Source of the DNA: Rhizoctonia solani
Taxonomy: Eukaryota; Basidiomycota; Agaricomycetes; Cantharellales; Ceratobasidiaceae
Direction: 5' to 3'
DNA: 64,000 nucleotides
Assembly: GCF_016906535.1 (NCBI RefSeq)
Contig: NC_057377.1
Span: forward strand, 744,001 to 808,000
Position 1 is the stretch's first letter; each line of letters starts with the position of its first letter. Below, in pieces: positions 46,603 to 60,032 of this stretch. The translations under genes and the position numbers were made by a program. Below the pieces are notes generated by a model. The model was not told where the DNA came from. It made no database searches and was given only the letters and a program-made list of their open reading frames with translations.

Positions 46603-48084
46603 CGTCGTGTAGTATGAATGTTCTGAGCTAGAAGGAATACAAAATGATGGATGGGACCCCACTACCACCATCTGGCACTGTTTTATACCGCGCATCTCGG
46701 CACTAACAGGGCCGGTTCCTAAAAGAAAGTATCCTTTTTCGGGTCAAAATATACGAAGAATGAAAATATGCATGACATAACCATTCTAGAGTAGACACCG
46801 CGGAGTTTTCTGGGATCCTGCCAAGACGTATATTTTGTTATTGTGGTACTGTCGCCGTCGCCTACTGCATGATCTTAATTGCCCATAGCCATGCATGTGT
46901 CAAAAAGCACTTGACAGTAAGTTCAGCATTGAGAAACCTCTTAGTCAACACCCCTCTTGTCATGGATCGTAAATGGTAGATTCCGTTGAAACGCCAGGTA
47001 GTTTCATCACCTGCTCAACTAGCACAGTGATGTTGTACAAGGTAGTTAAACACAGTGTCAGACCATCCCAGTCGCACCTACGCCTTGATGTGATTAAGGC
47101 GAAAGCGCATTGATTAATAAACATATGTATCACACCCGGTAGCACCTGCAAGTTACTCGTACAGGCCGGCGTGTCGTCCAGAAACAGACGTGTCGTCTCT
47201 GGACTCATGACTATCCGTCATGCAATTCTGACTTCTCCTGCGTGTCGCTCCCATCGTTATAATTTCATATTTCAAACAAGCCTCAGTGCGGTTCTTTTGG
47301 CGCTATGGAATTGGTAGTGCAGTATAATGTACGACCATCCATTTCCTATACTCGAGGAGCTATTTCGATTTCAGTCCTCGGACGCCGTACCGAATCGTAA
47401 TAGGAAAACTCGCCGCTCTTTGGTTCTTGGGAGATGTAAACCATCACGAGGTCCGGGAATAACCACTCCTCAAAAAAGAGGCGCATCAGAACTTCGTCGA
47501 AGAAAAACCCCGCTCAACGGTCAGTCGTATACTAGACATTGGGGGCAGTAAGCGTCTTTTGTCCAGCTATATTGTTTATCTGTGTTAATCACCAGACTTT
47601 CCTTTCTGAGCGTCTTGCAATCCAAGGCTCTGAAGCTCTCTCGAAATTGTAGACGAACCCAGAGTGACAAGGTGTTGTAACCAAAGGTTTATTATTAAAC
47701 ATAACAGGTGGGTATTTGTTCAAGCACTCGACCCAAGAGTCGAACTAATCAACGCCGCTTCAGGTAGAATGATAGCAATTTATAAACCTGACCACAACCT
47801 CAAAACATGAAGTAAAAAACATTCAACCAAGAGCTACTACTACTACTAGAAAGAGCGTCAGAAAAGGAAGAAAGAAAAAAAGATAACACAGAATGCAAGG
47901 CCTATGATATAAGTTCTGTCGAGGCATGAAAGCATCCGTTCCACTCAACTCAACCCAGGACGCACAAACAAACAGAGGAGAGTAAACAGAAACAATGTCC
48001 AATGGTTCGTTTTTTTAAAGAAAAAAGTCTAGTACGAGGCAAATACGATCAATATCATGGAAACAAGCTTACACTACTAGTCGA
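46603..48084. other. Intergenic region between alcohol dehydrogenase and chitin synthase
   Basis: About 1.5 kb. Contains the ADH promoter, a weak open frame at 47327-47551 (basic, no motif), a short CTA repeat near 47830-47850 and the likely 3' UTR of the chitin synthase. No gene is supported. Confidence 0.5.
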
Positions 48085-51000
48085 TCATTGGTATCGTCCA
48101 TACGCAGCTCGGTTCGGATTCGGGGGAGCAGCGCCTGGGGGGAGAGTGTGGTGTCCACTCGAGGAGCTAGCGGGAGATTGGGGCTGGCCAGAACGTGAGT
48201 ACCGGTTGTTGGCAGCCGCAGATGGGGGTGGTGCAGATTGCTGGGCAGCAGGCTGACTCGGCTGGGTAGATTGTCTCCGTGTCTTGGTAATACGCTTAAC
48301 ACCCTCATTCGTAACCGGACCGTTGTCGACCAAACTCACGCCACGCCCTTGAGATTGACGGCTGGGCGTACCACGAACTTCATCTCCGTCGCCAAAGAAC
48401 CCTCCATGATCGTCTTGTTGACCACTCCAGCGATAAGGGTTTGGTCCTGGGCCCCAGCTAGCGCCGTCACCTGATCCCGAGTCTTGCAACAATGGCCGAG
48501 CCGAAGCAGATCCCTCGTGCATGTACGGACGTTGGGGAACATCTTCAACGCTCCTGGTCAACGGAGAGGCACTGGGCGCGGGGCTAACATCACGCGGACC
48601 GCCAGTACGCGCAGCGAATGCAGGTGCGGGCTGAGGACCAGGTCGGGAAGCGACAGCAAGAGGGGCAGGAAGCATAACCAGTGGCGTATTATCCCTTGGA
48701 CGGTAGTACTCTCCGCCACCACCGACCGAAGGCTCCATCGATACATCATCTCGACCACGTGGGTTATTTGAATACGCGTCGTTGGCGGTGGTACCTGTGC
48801 CTGCTGAATAACGATTGCTCTCGCGCTTGGGACTGCTACGGCCCATATCGTACGAATCACGGCTCGGTGGCAGGCTTCCATTATTGAGCCTGAACCTTCG
48901 GTCACGCTCAAACTCGGCCCAGCGCTTCATGACGATATGCGAAGAATCGAATTCTCCCTCCTTGTCTCCGTGACCTTCTTCCTTCTTTTCGCCAGCGACC
49001 ATACGAGTCTGACCCCATGAGAAATCGTCAAAGTGCCAGAACGCGTAGGCGGGGAGAACAAAGTTCCAGATGGGAAGCGAGAACAGGTAGACGATCATCC
49101 ACCCGAGGTAAGCAACCTTGCGCGACGTAATGACGATGAGCAAGCCCGGTAGACCCAAAATGATACCGAGGAGAATGAGCGGAATGACAGGCTTGGGATT
49201 GGTTTGGGGCAAGATCGTGATGATGATGAGGTAGAGCGTGAACGAGATGGCGGCGGGAAGGACGAGTGTACCAGCGAGCTCCATAAATACGACAAACTGC
49301 ATCGAAAAGCAGAAAGTACCGCAAAGATCACGAACGAGGACGAGCTCGGCAAGATTGTGAATAGTCGAGTTGATCCAGCGACGACGTTGAGAGAGCAAAA
49401 CACTAAACGTGTCTGGGACAATTGTCTTGCACACGGCCCTGAGTGACGTCAGCAAATAGCAATCCCGGGCTTGTTCCGCTACTCACTGAGGACAGAAGAC
49501 CATCTTGCGCTTTGGGAACGTCTTCAACATGAGAGTCGTAAGGTACCGATCTTCACCGAGGAGCAACAGATTCTTCTTGTGCAGGGTATCAACAATGTTC
49601 TCCGAGTAATGCTCGACAATATCCGGGTTGGCAAGGATAGGGACCCAGTAGCCAGACTGGCCCTTTGGCGCCTTGATGCGATAAATAGAGAAACAACCGG
49701 GCAAACAAGTAACACCACCAAACATGGACTCGAACGCCTTGGTAAGATGATGGGAAATGTAGTACTCGAAGACTTTTTTACTCGTGTCAGCAAGGAGTCA
49801 AAATATACCCAAGACATGCTACTCACCCTGAATCATGGTAACCCAAGTCTCAGCCTTGTTCGCAATCTTGGTTTCTCCACAAAGACCCATAATCTCCTCG
49901 TCGTGAACCATGCAGCTAACCATACGCGTCAAACTATCCGGGAAGACCTTGGTATCCGCATCGACGCAAAGCACAATCTCGTATCGGTCCGGACTAACAC
50001 CCGTCACGCGCCAGATGGAATTGAAAAACTCGTATTCGAATGTCGTCATTCGTTCGTCGAACATGACCTAAATTTAGTCGTTAGCAACGCGCCCAATAAG
50101 AAACTCAATGGAGTGGGCCCCACCTTCTGCAAAAACGCCATCAAGACGATTTGGCTGTCGCGCTTACCACGATTGCCGGGCTTGGCCTCGCCAGCTTCCA
50201 ATGGGTTTCCGCACTTGGCGACCAAGACGATAGGGACCTTTTGCTGCTTGCTGCGCTCGACGGTGGCAGAATCGTACTTGTAGAAACCAGCATAGACTTT
50301 GGCCATGTTGTGGCGCTTGTGACCGTGGGCGATAGCAACATACGAGTGGGGCTCAACTTCTTCTCTGGGCACAACGAGATCGGTCATCATGCTGAGAACG
50401 ATATCTGGTGTGGTCATGTCGTTTCCAGAACCCTTGACGAGACCATCGGCAATAACGAGAATGAGCTTGTGCGAGTTTGGATAGTCGGTGGTTGCGAGCG
50501 AATCGAGCGTCGTGCGAAGACCTTCAACGGATTCGGAATAAGCAGTAACGAGGCAGATTGTATGCGCGAGCGGGAAGTTAAAAGGTTCGAAATCGGGCGG
50601 CGGTTGGGGAATGACGTTTTGCAGAGGGAAGGGACATTCAATGGCGGCCGAAGCGTGCAAATCCGAAGCAGATCCGTCAGGGTACGGCAATGACGCAGAG
50701 CTGCGGCTTTCTCGGTAGCCGGGGGAATCAGGAGGGGTGTGATGCAAGACCGGCAGGGTTTTTCCGTACGAGCTCGGGGTAGAGATGCCAGCTGTCCGTC
50801 GGTTAGGCATGTCACCGTATGTTGTGGTCGGACGCCCGCCTTTGAGATTGTCGCCACGCGAGAAACGGGATGTGGACGGCAGGAACGCCTTCTTGTCCTT
50901 GTCCTTCTGCGCCCACTTGTTCGCATTCGCATTCGGACGGTAAGATCCAGGTGCAGGGCGGTAAATGTCGTCGGTCCAGTTTTCGATCGCCTGGGACCTT

Positions 51001-52596
51001 TGCATCCGCTCAGCATATGTCTCCTTGCCAAAGCTTCCCAATCGCCAAGAAATGAACCAGCCGAAAATAACCGCCATTGCAAACTTGATGCTGACAACTC
51101 CGATGATGAAGACCAGGGATACGTAGAGCACCACCTCGGAGGCAACACAACCGATGCTGCTGGTATCAATGAACCCAACGGTAATGAGATCCTTCAAGCA
51201 GTTGGCGAGCCGCTTTTGAGACATGCGGTACGTGTGCATTGTGATATCACGGCCTTGGAAGGTGGCATTGGCGGAGTTGTTACGAATGTCGGTGAAGAAC
51301 TGCGGATAGGTGATCTGCGACTGGTCAAGCCAATTGAGCAAATTGAGATCGAGTACATTGCTAATAGTATGCTTAGTCAGAGGGCCACTCGGAATAAGTG
51401 AAGAGGTGGTACGTACGACTCGTAAACCGCCAAATTACGCGAGGTGTTCATGACTTGGCTCCAGTCGTAGTATACGACGCTCCGTTTGTCCTGTAGACCA
51501 GCGAGAAGCGTGCGAGAGTTGGACCCGGTATGGCAGAGCAATCGGTTGGTGTATCCGGTGAGGTTCCGAGGGGTTGTGCCGTATTGGTTGAAGATGTTGC
51601 AGGGGAAAACCCAGTTAGGGTACCCGCCAGTCGTCGAGATTCCACTTCCACTGGGGACATCCAAAAGGCCGGCACAGTTCTCATTGGGGTTCTGGAAGAG
51701 GAACGATGCGTCCATTCCTCCGGACGGGAGTATACCAGCATAAAGGGCCGATGTATTGCCATCAAAATAGGAACCTGCCCTAGGGTGTTTCCAGTCGGCA
51801 AGATCGTAGGCGTAACCGTGAATGATGAGTGAGCCGCTTTCGATCGCTCCGTTTTTGACACGAGGCGGAGGCTTGCTACACACTGTTTGAGTAAAGCCGA
51901 ACGTAATGAAACCGACTGCGGCCATGAGGCTCATAATGATGGCGATGAGACCCATCTTCTCTCGCCATGCGCGTTGCTGCTCTGGGGTGCGGATGCCGCA
52001 AGAGGATAGAAGAAATTTGGGAACGCAGCATGTAAGGATGTAGCAGTAGATGAACCAGCAGTCCTTGGGGCCAGGACCAATACTGTCTACCCAACGGCCC
52101 TTGGGTTCGTCAGGAAGCTCGTCCTTATTCGGCGTCGGTGAACCCTGAGCATTGACAGCCCGTCGCTTCAGTGTATTCCCATGGCGCTTGAACAGACCGT
52201 TCTCTCCAGCCTCTTCGTCGCGTCCGAGCAGAGACTTGCCGCGCTTAATGTTCGTGGGGACATTGCCCGTAGCTGCCAGATCATCAACGTCAAAAACTGA
52301 GCCTGGTCATTTAGAAAAGTGGGCTGACCCGATGGCATAACATCTACTCGCGAACCATCTCCGACGTGCGAGCGATAGTGCCACTGACGATGGCCAGGCT
52401 CAATCTTCTCGCGATCTGGTCGTACAAGACTCTTCTTGCGGCGCATGTCAGCACCAGATGAATGGTGCTCTTCGTCGTATGGAGAGTGCGCCAAGCCGTG
52501 GTCCGTGCGTTCGTCTCGCGAAAACGAGACCGAGGCTTGGGGAGCACCCGTCGGCGTCGGCCTGGGCGGTGCTGCTCTCGGCGGCCGGGAGCTCAT
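48085..52596 (-). CDS. Class IV chitin synthase (Chs3-type)
   Basis: Processive GT2 membrane enzyme that makes chitin from UDP-GlcNAc. It has few, large exons on the minus strand, starting [20 protein letters not shown] at 52596. Order: disordered basic N-terminus; two transmembrane segments near [14 protein letters not shown] and [20 protein letters not shown]; cytochrome-b5-like part ([14 protein letters not shown]); a further membrane segment ([20 protein letters not shown]); then the catalytic domain with [37 protein letters not shown] and the hallmark QRRRW (near 49380). Three C-terminal transmembrane helices follow ([42 protein letters not shown]). A long Ser/Pro/Arg-rich cytosolic tail of about 300 residues ends AYGRYQ. 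The first intron junction (about 52290-52370) is uncertain. All catalytic motifs are intact. Confidence 0.95.
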
Positions 52597-54787
52597 CGTG
52601 GAACAAGGCGCTCACACAAAGCTCAGCGGCGAGGAAAGGGGGTGTGGCGGTGAAGAGAGGGAGGGAAAGCTCGAGAAATGCCCGGCAGAGCCGTTCGTGG
52701 TCGTCGTCCAATCGCAACAGAGCAGAGCCCCCTTGTCCTTTTCTGTTGTTTGTCCCAGTGTGGCATGTCATCTTCTCATCGCATCATTCCAAATATGTCC
52801 CCGCGCATACGGCCATTTGCTTTGTGCCTCGCCTTTCTTATCCAGTCCGACAACTATTGACTATTACTCGCATCGATCGTTACCTCTCTGCCCAACGTGT
52901 TATTCCATTGTATTTTACTTGTCACTCCTACCTCGGTCTCTTGATTGCGCTGTTGCCCTTTATTTGGATCCAGACTTGCCGAACGACTTGCGATCGCGGC
53001 CTGCCCACGTTCTACATCCAACATCAACTCAATCAACTCGTGTTTGCTTGGCATCCACTTCTCGCCGAACGCAACGAGAGCGCCAATATTAGAAAAAGAG
53101 AATCGACTGGGGTTGCGACCCCGTATATGAGCGCATGTAACCAGCACCTAATGCTATAGTTAGGGCTGTGCCGCATAAATACACAATAAAATACTCCTCG
53201 TGGGCGCCAAGCCAACTTTGCGCGTCATTCTCAACTGAACAACGTCATTAATCCGGCACGTTCCGTTTTCTCTCCCCTCGCGATCGTTCGCCTTGGCAAA
53301 GTTACTTTACTCTTCAAAAAACACAGGTCCATCAATAATGCCACAACACGAGGTATTCAATCGTTCACAAGTGTTGTTCATCCCCCCTCCCCGCTCAATT
53401 TTCACGTAACCTAAACCCAACTCGGTCAGTTATGAGGTACATCATCGCTGTTCTGGGTATAACTCATTAGTTTACCCCCACGGGAGGTTTCATTTTGTAC
53501 GTCGTGGAACTTCCCAAGCACCCTGTGATATATATAGCTATAGTCTCCCCCGCGCAATAGACGCCCGGTTTACGTCTCGCTGTCCCCCCCGGGCCCGCAA
53601 TGAACGGGGGCTGTGGGATGTATAAGCACACTGGCATACGCGGCAGCCGTCAACGGCTTAAAAACCCTGTCTCCCGTCGGCTTCTCACTCAATACCGAAG
53701 AAGCAAGGGATCGACGCGCCCCGACTCGCCCAATATGGAAAGATCACCGAATATGGGAGAGAGAGAAGGCACGCTCCCAGGTCGAATATGCATGACAACC
53801 AGATCACCAAAACGTTGTGTAGTCAGGACCAAGACAGGGCCAAGGCCAAGTATCTCCACGTAAGTGACGAGAACAAAAAAAAATGCGGCCGCTTGATGGC
53901 TGATTACATTTGCCGTTTGTTTATTATAAAATGTAGTTCTAGAACTTGGGTTTGGAAGAAAAATATACGAGGTAGAACGCCGGTTTAGTCGGAAGGGGGC
54001 GTGAGAGTTCAGTAAGCGGATGATCTCTCGTTATGTTGGGACCCAAGTTGATTTCGTATGTGCATGGATTCTGATGGATGCGGGCCCCCGAGTCGTGGAT
54101 TTGACAACCGAGGCACAAGGACTGACACTGGACTGACCAACACGTCAAAAAATCGCGTCAGATTCACGTGATCACTTGGGCTGCGCATGTATCACACACG
54201 CAGCACAGTAATTTAATTAGAATTCATAGAAGATATCATGAACAGTCAACGTCGTTTGTATTTCACCCGCGGGCTGACGTGTGGACGGCTGGACCTGGAA
54301 TGGGCTTGCTTTTTGCATTTGTACGAATTACAACGCTATGTCCGAAATGACCTATTAGTCGGCCATGTTAACTAACGCAACTCAGTCCGGTATTTCGCGA
54401 CTTCATATTTGTTCCCTGGGGTGGCCAAAATTCCAAATCAAAAATGGGAGTTAGTAACACGGTGTGATTATACCGGAATGCTACGTACTCGGACTAAAAG
54501 AAAAGGTGCATCCACCTTTCCTCCGCATAGACGCCGTGCTTGTGGTCTAAGAGCCGCCAGTAATGGGCCAAATTTAACTCATACATTTGACCGTGAGTTT
54601 TATTGAGAACGATCACCTATGTCATACAATACTGGGCATACATCCACTCAGTGGAAACACGAGGTATAAATATTACATTTTTGCAGGCCATAACACAGTA
54701 CCGTTCTATAACAGAAGAAACACAATTGATAACAAAGAAGGACGTTGTACATCGAAGACGCATATACTGTAATAGCTACTGAGAGAC
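52597..54787. other. Promoter region of chitin synthase and spacer before the NLR-like genes
   Basis: About 2.2 kb. Open frames at 52436-53159 overlap the chitin synthase 5' end and are shadows or leader. C-rich runs occur near 53380-53390 and 53586-53594. The frames at 53600-53990 have no motif. No gene is recognised. Confidence 0.5.
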
Positions 54788-57700
54788 TCAATTCTTATGG
54801 ATATAGCAGTCAGCCCACTTATTGCCAATAGAAAGATCCTTGTACCCGACATCGATTATGCCATCAGGTGACAAAACAAATGGATTGTAGTATGACTCGG
54901 ACTTGGCCTTCATGTATGGGAGGAGATCGGGTGACACCCAAAGTGTACAACCCTCAGGCGATACGATTCGTCCATCGGGTTTATATGACCAAGAATTTGT
55001 GGAAGAATCTGTCGCTTTCTGATCAATGCGAAAAGAGCTAGGGCGCCATACGCGAATTACATTAGCATGTCGAGATGGTTTTATAGCAGAGCTCTCCGAG
55101 GTACCTCCTTCGCCTCCGCTGCTGCCCTTTTCTTCATTTTTTTTCGAGACAGTCACAATATCTACCCCATTCGAAGCGTACCCAACCCAAAATATTTCTT
55201 CATCTCGAGGGCCAGAAAACTCAGAAACAGGCTTTAAGGTGCGTATGCTGACCATGCCAACAGAGGACCCGTAGCCAGCAAGGACATGTGTAGAATCAGC
55301 GGAAAAACATGCATAGCTGACTGCGGCACCGTAATTCTCAAAGGGGACTTCAAGAGCGTTATTACTGTCGATGTCCCATTTGTGAACCTCTCCGTCATCT
55401 CTGGCTATAATAATATGATTTCCATCGGGTGAAAACGCAATGGACCGCACGGCACCAGTGTGGCCAATCAATTTATGGATGGTATTGCCAGTGGTTGGGT
55501 TCCAGATATGAACGGCACCATCGGCTGTGCCAGAAACTATATGGGCGCCATCAGGCGAGTATGTGACGGATCGAACGGCAGATGTATGGCCACCATATGG
55601 TCGACCAACTAAAGCACCTGTGCTTGTTTCCCAGATGCGGATAGTCATGTCGTCGGAACCAGAGCAGAGATGTGAGTCGTCGGGGGAGAATGAGATGCAA
55701 TGAATAGAGGAATCATGTCCTTGTAGTGGCTGTGAGATGGTTACTCCGGTATGTGCATCCCATATCTGGATCGTGAAATCGTGGCTGCTAGCTGCGATAT
55801 ATGCGCCTGTAGAGGAATATGCCACGCACTCAATTGACCTAGCTTCTGCCTGCTCTTCGAAGTGAGGTAAAATGATGTCTCCGCTACGCAGATTCCGAAC
55901 ATGAATAGACTGGTTTGACGAGATTGATGCAAAGCGAGAACGATCAGTCGAGAATGAAATTGGTCCCACTGATGCTATGCGTGTATCCAGTTTCTTATCT
56001 TTCTCGCCCTGCTTTTGGATATCCCATGTTCGAATGGTATTATCAAGAGAACAAGAGACGATGCGAGTACTGTCGGGCAATGATACGAGTTCACGAACTG
56101 CCCTTGAGTGCCCAAGCAGCGGACCGGCAACAATGGATCCCGTCAGTGCATCCCAGACGATGATACCCCTACCCTCGGCATCGCCGCCAGAGATGACATA
56201 CTTCCCATCCTGAGAGAACCCTACCAAGTAAGTATCCGTCTTGTGCCTTTTGAAGGGCGGAATGGCGATGGTACCAGTCGCTACATCCCATATTTGAATG
56301 GATCCTTCTCTGTAGCAAGCAACAACCTGTTTCCCATCGGGCGACAGTGCGGCCTGGAATAAACGGCCACCAGCAGACGGTAGCTCATGAATCAGGGTTC
56401 CATCGTATGCTTTCCACAGTCTGATAGTTCCATCATCTGAGCCAGACATGATCGTACTGGCATCAGAGGAGTATCCGACAGAGTAAACATGGTCAGTATG
56501 GCCTTGGAGGGGACCAAGGATAATGCGACCCGAGGAGGCCTCCCACACGATCACAGATTTGTCGTCAGACCCGGAAACAATACGATGGCCATCAGGCGAG
56601 AACGCCACCCACCGCACAAAACCGGTATGCCGTTTGAATGGACCAGAGACTATGCTGCCGCTATGCGTGTTCCAAATAATGACAGTGTTATCATACGAGC
56701 CAGATGCCAAATGAGTCCCATCAGGAGAAAACGCGACGCACAAAACATGACTTTCGTGCCCTTTGAACGGCCCAGCAATGATAGCGCCTGTCTGCGTGTC
56801 ATATATATTGATGCTGCCATTGGCATGGCCCGATGCAATACGGTTACCATCAGGAGATACGGCGATTGTGTGGGGTATTGATTCAGTATTCCAGATGGCA
56901 AGCGCAGCGTCGTCGCGTTGGCCAATGGCAATATTTGCAAGCCCTTGCATGCGCTTTGAGTAGTGCTGATATACCCAGTTTGACTTGGCGCAAAGCGGGA
57001 GAGCCGAGATATAGATGTGGGGAGTGCTTCGAGAGCATGGGTTGGCGGCGAACCAAGTGGCAAAGTTGCGCGCATCAGCAATTTGTTTTTGTATTTCGTC
57101 CGGCGCTTGATCCAGTTTCTGATGTTCATATTTAGACTTTCTGCAACACTTGGTCGCTCAGGATGCACAGACTTACCTGTAGCCAGCTTTGTGCTTGTTG
57201 CATCATTGGCGCCCCGGTTCCAATACACTTGCTCAGACTAAGTACTTCCATCCAGAATAGGAGTTTATCGGTCAACAAGTGGCGCAGCTCGGTACATGTG
57301 TCATTTGTTGCGGGGGCTGAAATTAGATGAGAGGCCCAGTAGCGACATGCATATGAAAGGGCGGGGGATATGAATTTAGATACTCGCGATTGTAGATCCT
57401 GCACCTGGTCGTCTTCCAGATACGAGTTTTGAAGATTGCACATGTTGAACCTAAGCTCAGCTTGCATTACACCAAAACAGCGGCGGGCCATAATTTCGTT
57501 TGACTGAGAGCTATCGCACCAAAACCCCTTCGATCGAGACTGATCCAGCATGTACTCGGGGAACGATGCATGTAGAGTGGATATGAGGGCGCTGTTCTCA
57601 GGCACGTGTACCACCGATCGGAGCGACTGCAGTGGGACCCTTACTTGATGTTCGGGTAAATTCGTTAGAGAGGCGATGGTGGGCGCGGTTATTGGTTCCT

Positions 57701-59682
57701 TCGCACAAACTACTGTCCATAGAACACGTCGCATATTATCCTTTTCCCTGGCGCTTAAGCGAGCATGGAACACCGCACTAAGCACGGTAGTGTATAGAAG
57801 GTCGAGGTCTTCATACCTGTTCTCTGCAACAGGTCCGGACGTGCTGATAGCCTCGAGCATCGCCTCAAGCCGAGCTGACGAATCGACGTGGATATCGCCC
57901 GGATAGATATATCGGACAACTGTGGCGGCATAGATAAACAGGTTCCTTGAACGTTTTGCTAACACTTCAATATCGTTGAGGGACGGGGGTGGCGACATGG
58001 AACTCAGGGCATCAGTCAAGTACTTCTTGATATCTTCTTCCACAATTGACTTCTCGATGTCGTGCAAGTGCACTATTGATCGCAAGGTTCCACCTTTAGA
58101 AAACATCTTGTCCCAGATAATGGGCTCCGGTCTGCTTGCCACAAAGAACTTGAGCGGAAGATCCTTGGCGAAATTGAGTAATACGTCCAGTAACAGACGC
58201 ACGCTGTAACTGTCATCGCACTCGTCTAGCGCGTCGATCATCACAACGACATTCTCCGGTATAGCGCCCTTGACTTTCAATAATGGCATTTTCACAAGCT
58301 TCTCGAATTGCTGAGCCACATTCAGTGTCCCAGCATCCGGATTAGCCTCTAGGATGGTGCATAGGCTTGACTGGAACGCGGGTGAGTAGCGCGCGAGCTG
58401 ATATGATATGGTTGGAATAATTCGACTCAAGGAGCGACAGGTTGAGGAGATACGCGAACAGAAGAAACTGGCCCCGAGCCGGTTGGTGCTCTCGAGCCAC
58501 TCGCAGAAACTGTATGCAATTGTAGTCTTTCCTGTACCGGCCATGCCATTCATCCAGTAAATCTTTGCACTTCCAGAGTTTGTTGCCCAGTCTCGAAGGT
58601 CTTGATGTATTGCTTCGCGTGTCCGAGCTGTGCACCGGTGCCGTTTAATGGTCATTGAGTAGCTTGAGTCATATTTAGCATCTTCGACCGGTGCCATACG
58701 TTGAAGCCTGGTTTCCTAGAAACATAATTCGATAAGCACCTAACCAACTTTAAACCATCCGTAGATGTCCGAACCTCTAGTTGTTTCTTGACTTGATCAT
58801 GGGTCCGCATACTCATATCGCACTGTTGCATTTGATATCAGAATTTGTATCATAGATAAAAGGACATTGCTCGCCTGTAGCTGTCGAAATAATATATCAA
58901 TTTCTCGATAGCGCCTCATCACGTCTTCTTGATCTTGCGTCGCATCCAATAGACGCCCTATACCGGTTCGTTCCACTTGCTTTTTGATCTCAAAAATATG
59001 GTTCTTCATAGATCTACATAATGCATCAGTTACTGTGGATGTCCCATAGCGCTAGACCATACTGTGAGATATGCCCGATACTCCCAGTGGTCGCGCCCGG
59101 ATCAAGCGCACTGACGTGTTGATTTAGGATATCCGACATCGATGCGAACTCTTTCTCCAGGGCTTTGTAGTTTGCGCGGTTGCTTTCCGCTCTCTGCGCC
59201 AGTCATTCAGTGAGCATATTCAGTTTGGATGAACGGATAACCCGGCCCACCTGAACCACATCCAAACACCCAATTAATGCACCGACGGCGAGCTTGAGGG
59301 GAGGAAACGACTCGGCACTGGTCTCGAGTATACGCAAGGAGCTCACAAGCCCACCCAATGCGGGGTTGGGGGGTTTATTCGAGCTGCTATCTGGGATGGG
59401 GTTTGCGCTAGCGCCGATGATGGAAGTCTTGTTAGCTGAACCAGCAGCTGAGTTGGGGGCCTCCTGCTCTGGCTCGGGGGCAGGTGGTATCGCCCTTGGA
59501 GTAGGAGTTGTGGATCGAGACAGAGAGAAAAGACGAGATGTAATACGGGGTGGGGTCAAGCGCTCCGGGTCACCAGTTGACGAGCCCAGGTTTAACCAGG
59601 ATTTCGCCCGATGAATCCTTTCTTGTATACTGTCGCCGAGCCTGTGCTTTTTCGGCTTATCTGCCGGCGGTGGAGAGCTCAT
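54788..59682 (-). CDS. NLR-like protein: helical (MLKL/HeLo-like) N-terminus, NACHT NTPase, 14 WD40 repeats
   Basis: STAND-class NTPase of the type linked to fungal heterokaryon incompatibility and innate-immunity-like cell death. Six exons on the minus strand: 59682-59251, 59193-59063, 59013-58875, 58822-58775, 58715-57177, 57136-54788. The sum is 4638 nt (1545 aa). Residues 1-100 are basic and disordered. Residues about 105-250 are helical (SFPPLKLAVGALIGCLDVVQ, SNRANYKALEKEFASMS, KKQVERTGIGRLLDATQDQE), reminiscent of MLKL/HeLo four-helix bundles. NACHT: Walker A GMAGTGKTTIAYS (Lys313), Walker B VVMIDALDECDD (about 407-418). The last exon carries 14 WD40 repeats, enough for two seven-bladed propellers. 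The third intron appears to use a GC donor. Its paralogue lies 350 bp to the right in the same orientation. Confidence 0.9.
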
Positions 59683-60032
59683 GATTTGACCTGACCTCAG
59701 CTTTGGGGCGATTTGGTTGTGTACTTGTGCAAAGGGTTAATCGTGAGCTGGTGAACCCTGAGGTCGACACGTGCCTTAAATTATGCTCGGAATATATAGG
59801 ACTTGAATTTGCGACTGTATCTAACCACTTCCACATTTGAGATCTTTCATGGCCATTCACGAACCTGATATATCAATGCAAGCCGCACTTGTACATGTCG
59901 AATGGTTGTTGCATATTTGCCCACAAGCTGTATAAATAATCAATAATGCGTAGCTTACAGGTGCAGGTAATCATTTCTAAGACACTTGGTTGGAACGGCT
60001 GGTTGTAAATTACAGCAGTTCGAAAAGGTAAA
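59683..60032. other. Spacer between the two NLR-like genes
   Basis: Only 350 bp separate the start of the first NLR-like gene from the stop of the second. A TATATA-like sequence lies near 59792-59797. Nothing else is seen. Confidence 0.55.

Noticed and set aside
47327..47551. Basic 74-codon open frame between ADH and chitin synthase
   Set aside because: Has a start codon but no recognisable motif; a possible continuation exon after 47595 is too speculative to report as a gene.
50151..51401. Long open frames on the plus strand (180 and 220 codons)
   Set aside because: Antisense to the chitin synthase catalytic domain; no independent family features.
52436..53159. Plus-strand frames of up to 233 codons at the chitin synthase 5' end
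   Set aside because: They overlap the chitin synthase first exon in antisense and then its leader or promoter; no domain is seen.
53600..53990. Overlapping open frames of 60-87 codons
   Set aside because: Highly basic with no motif, in a spacer with C-rich runs; no splice structure.
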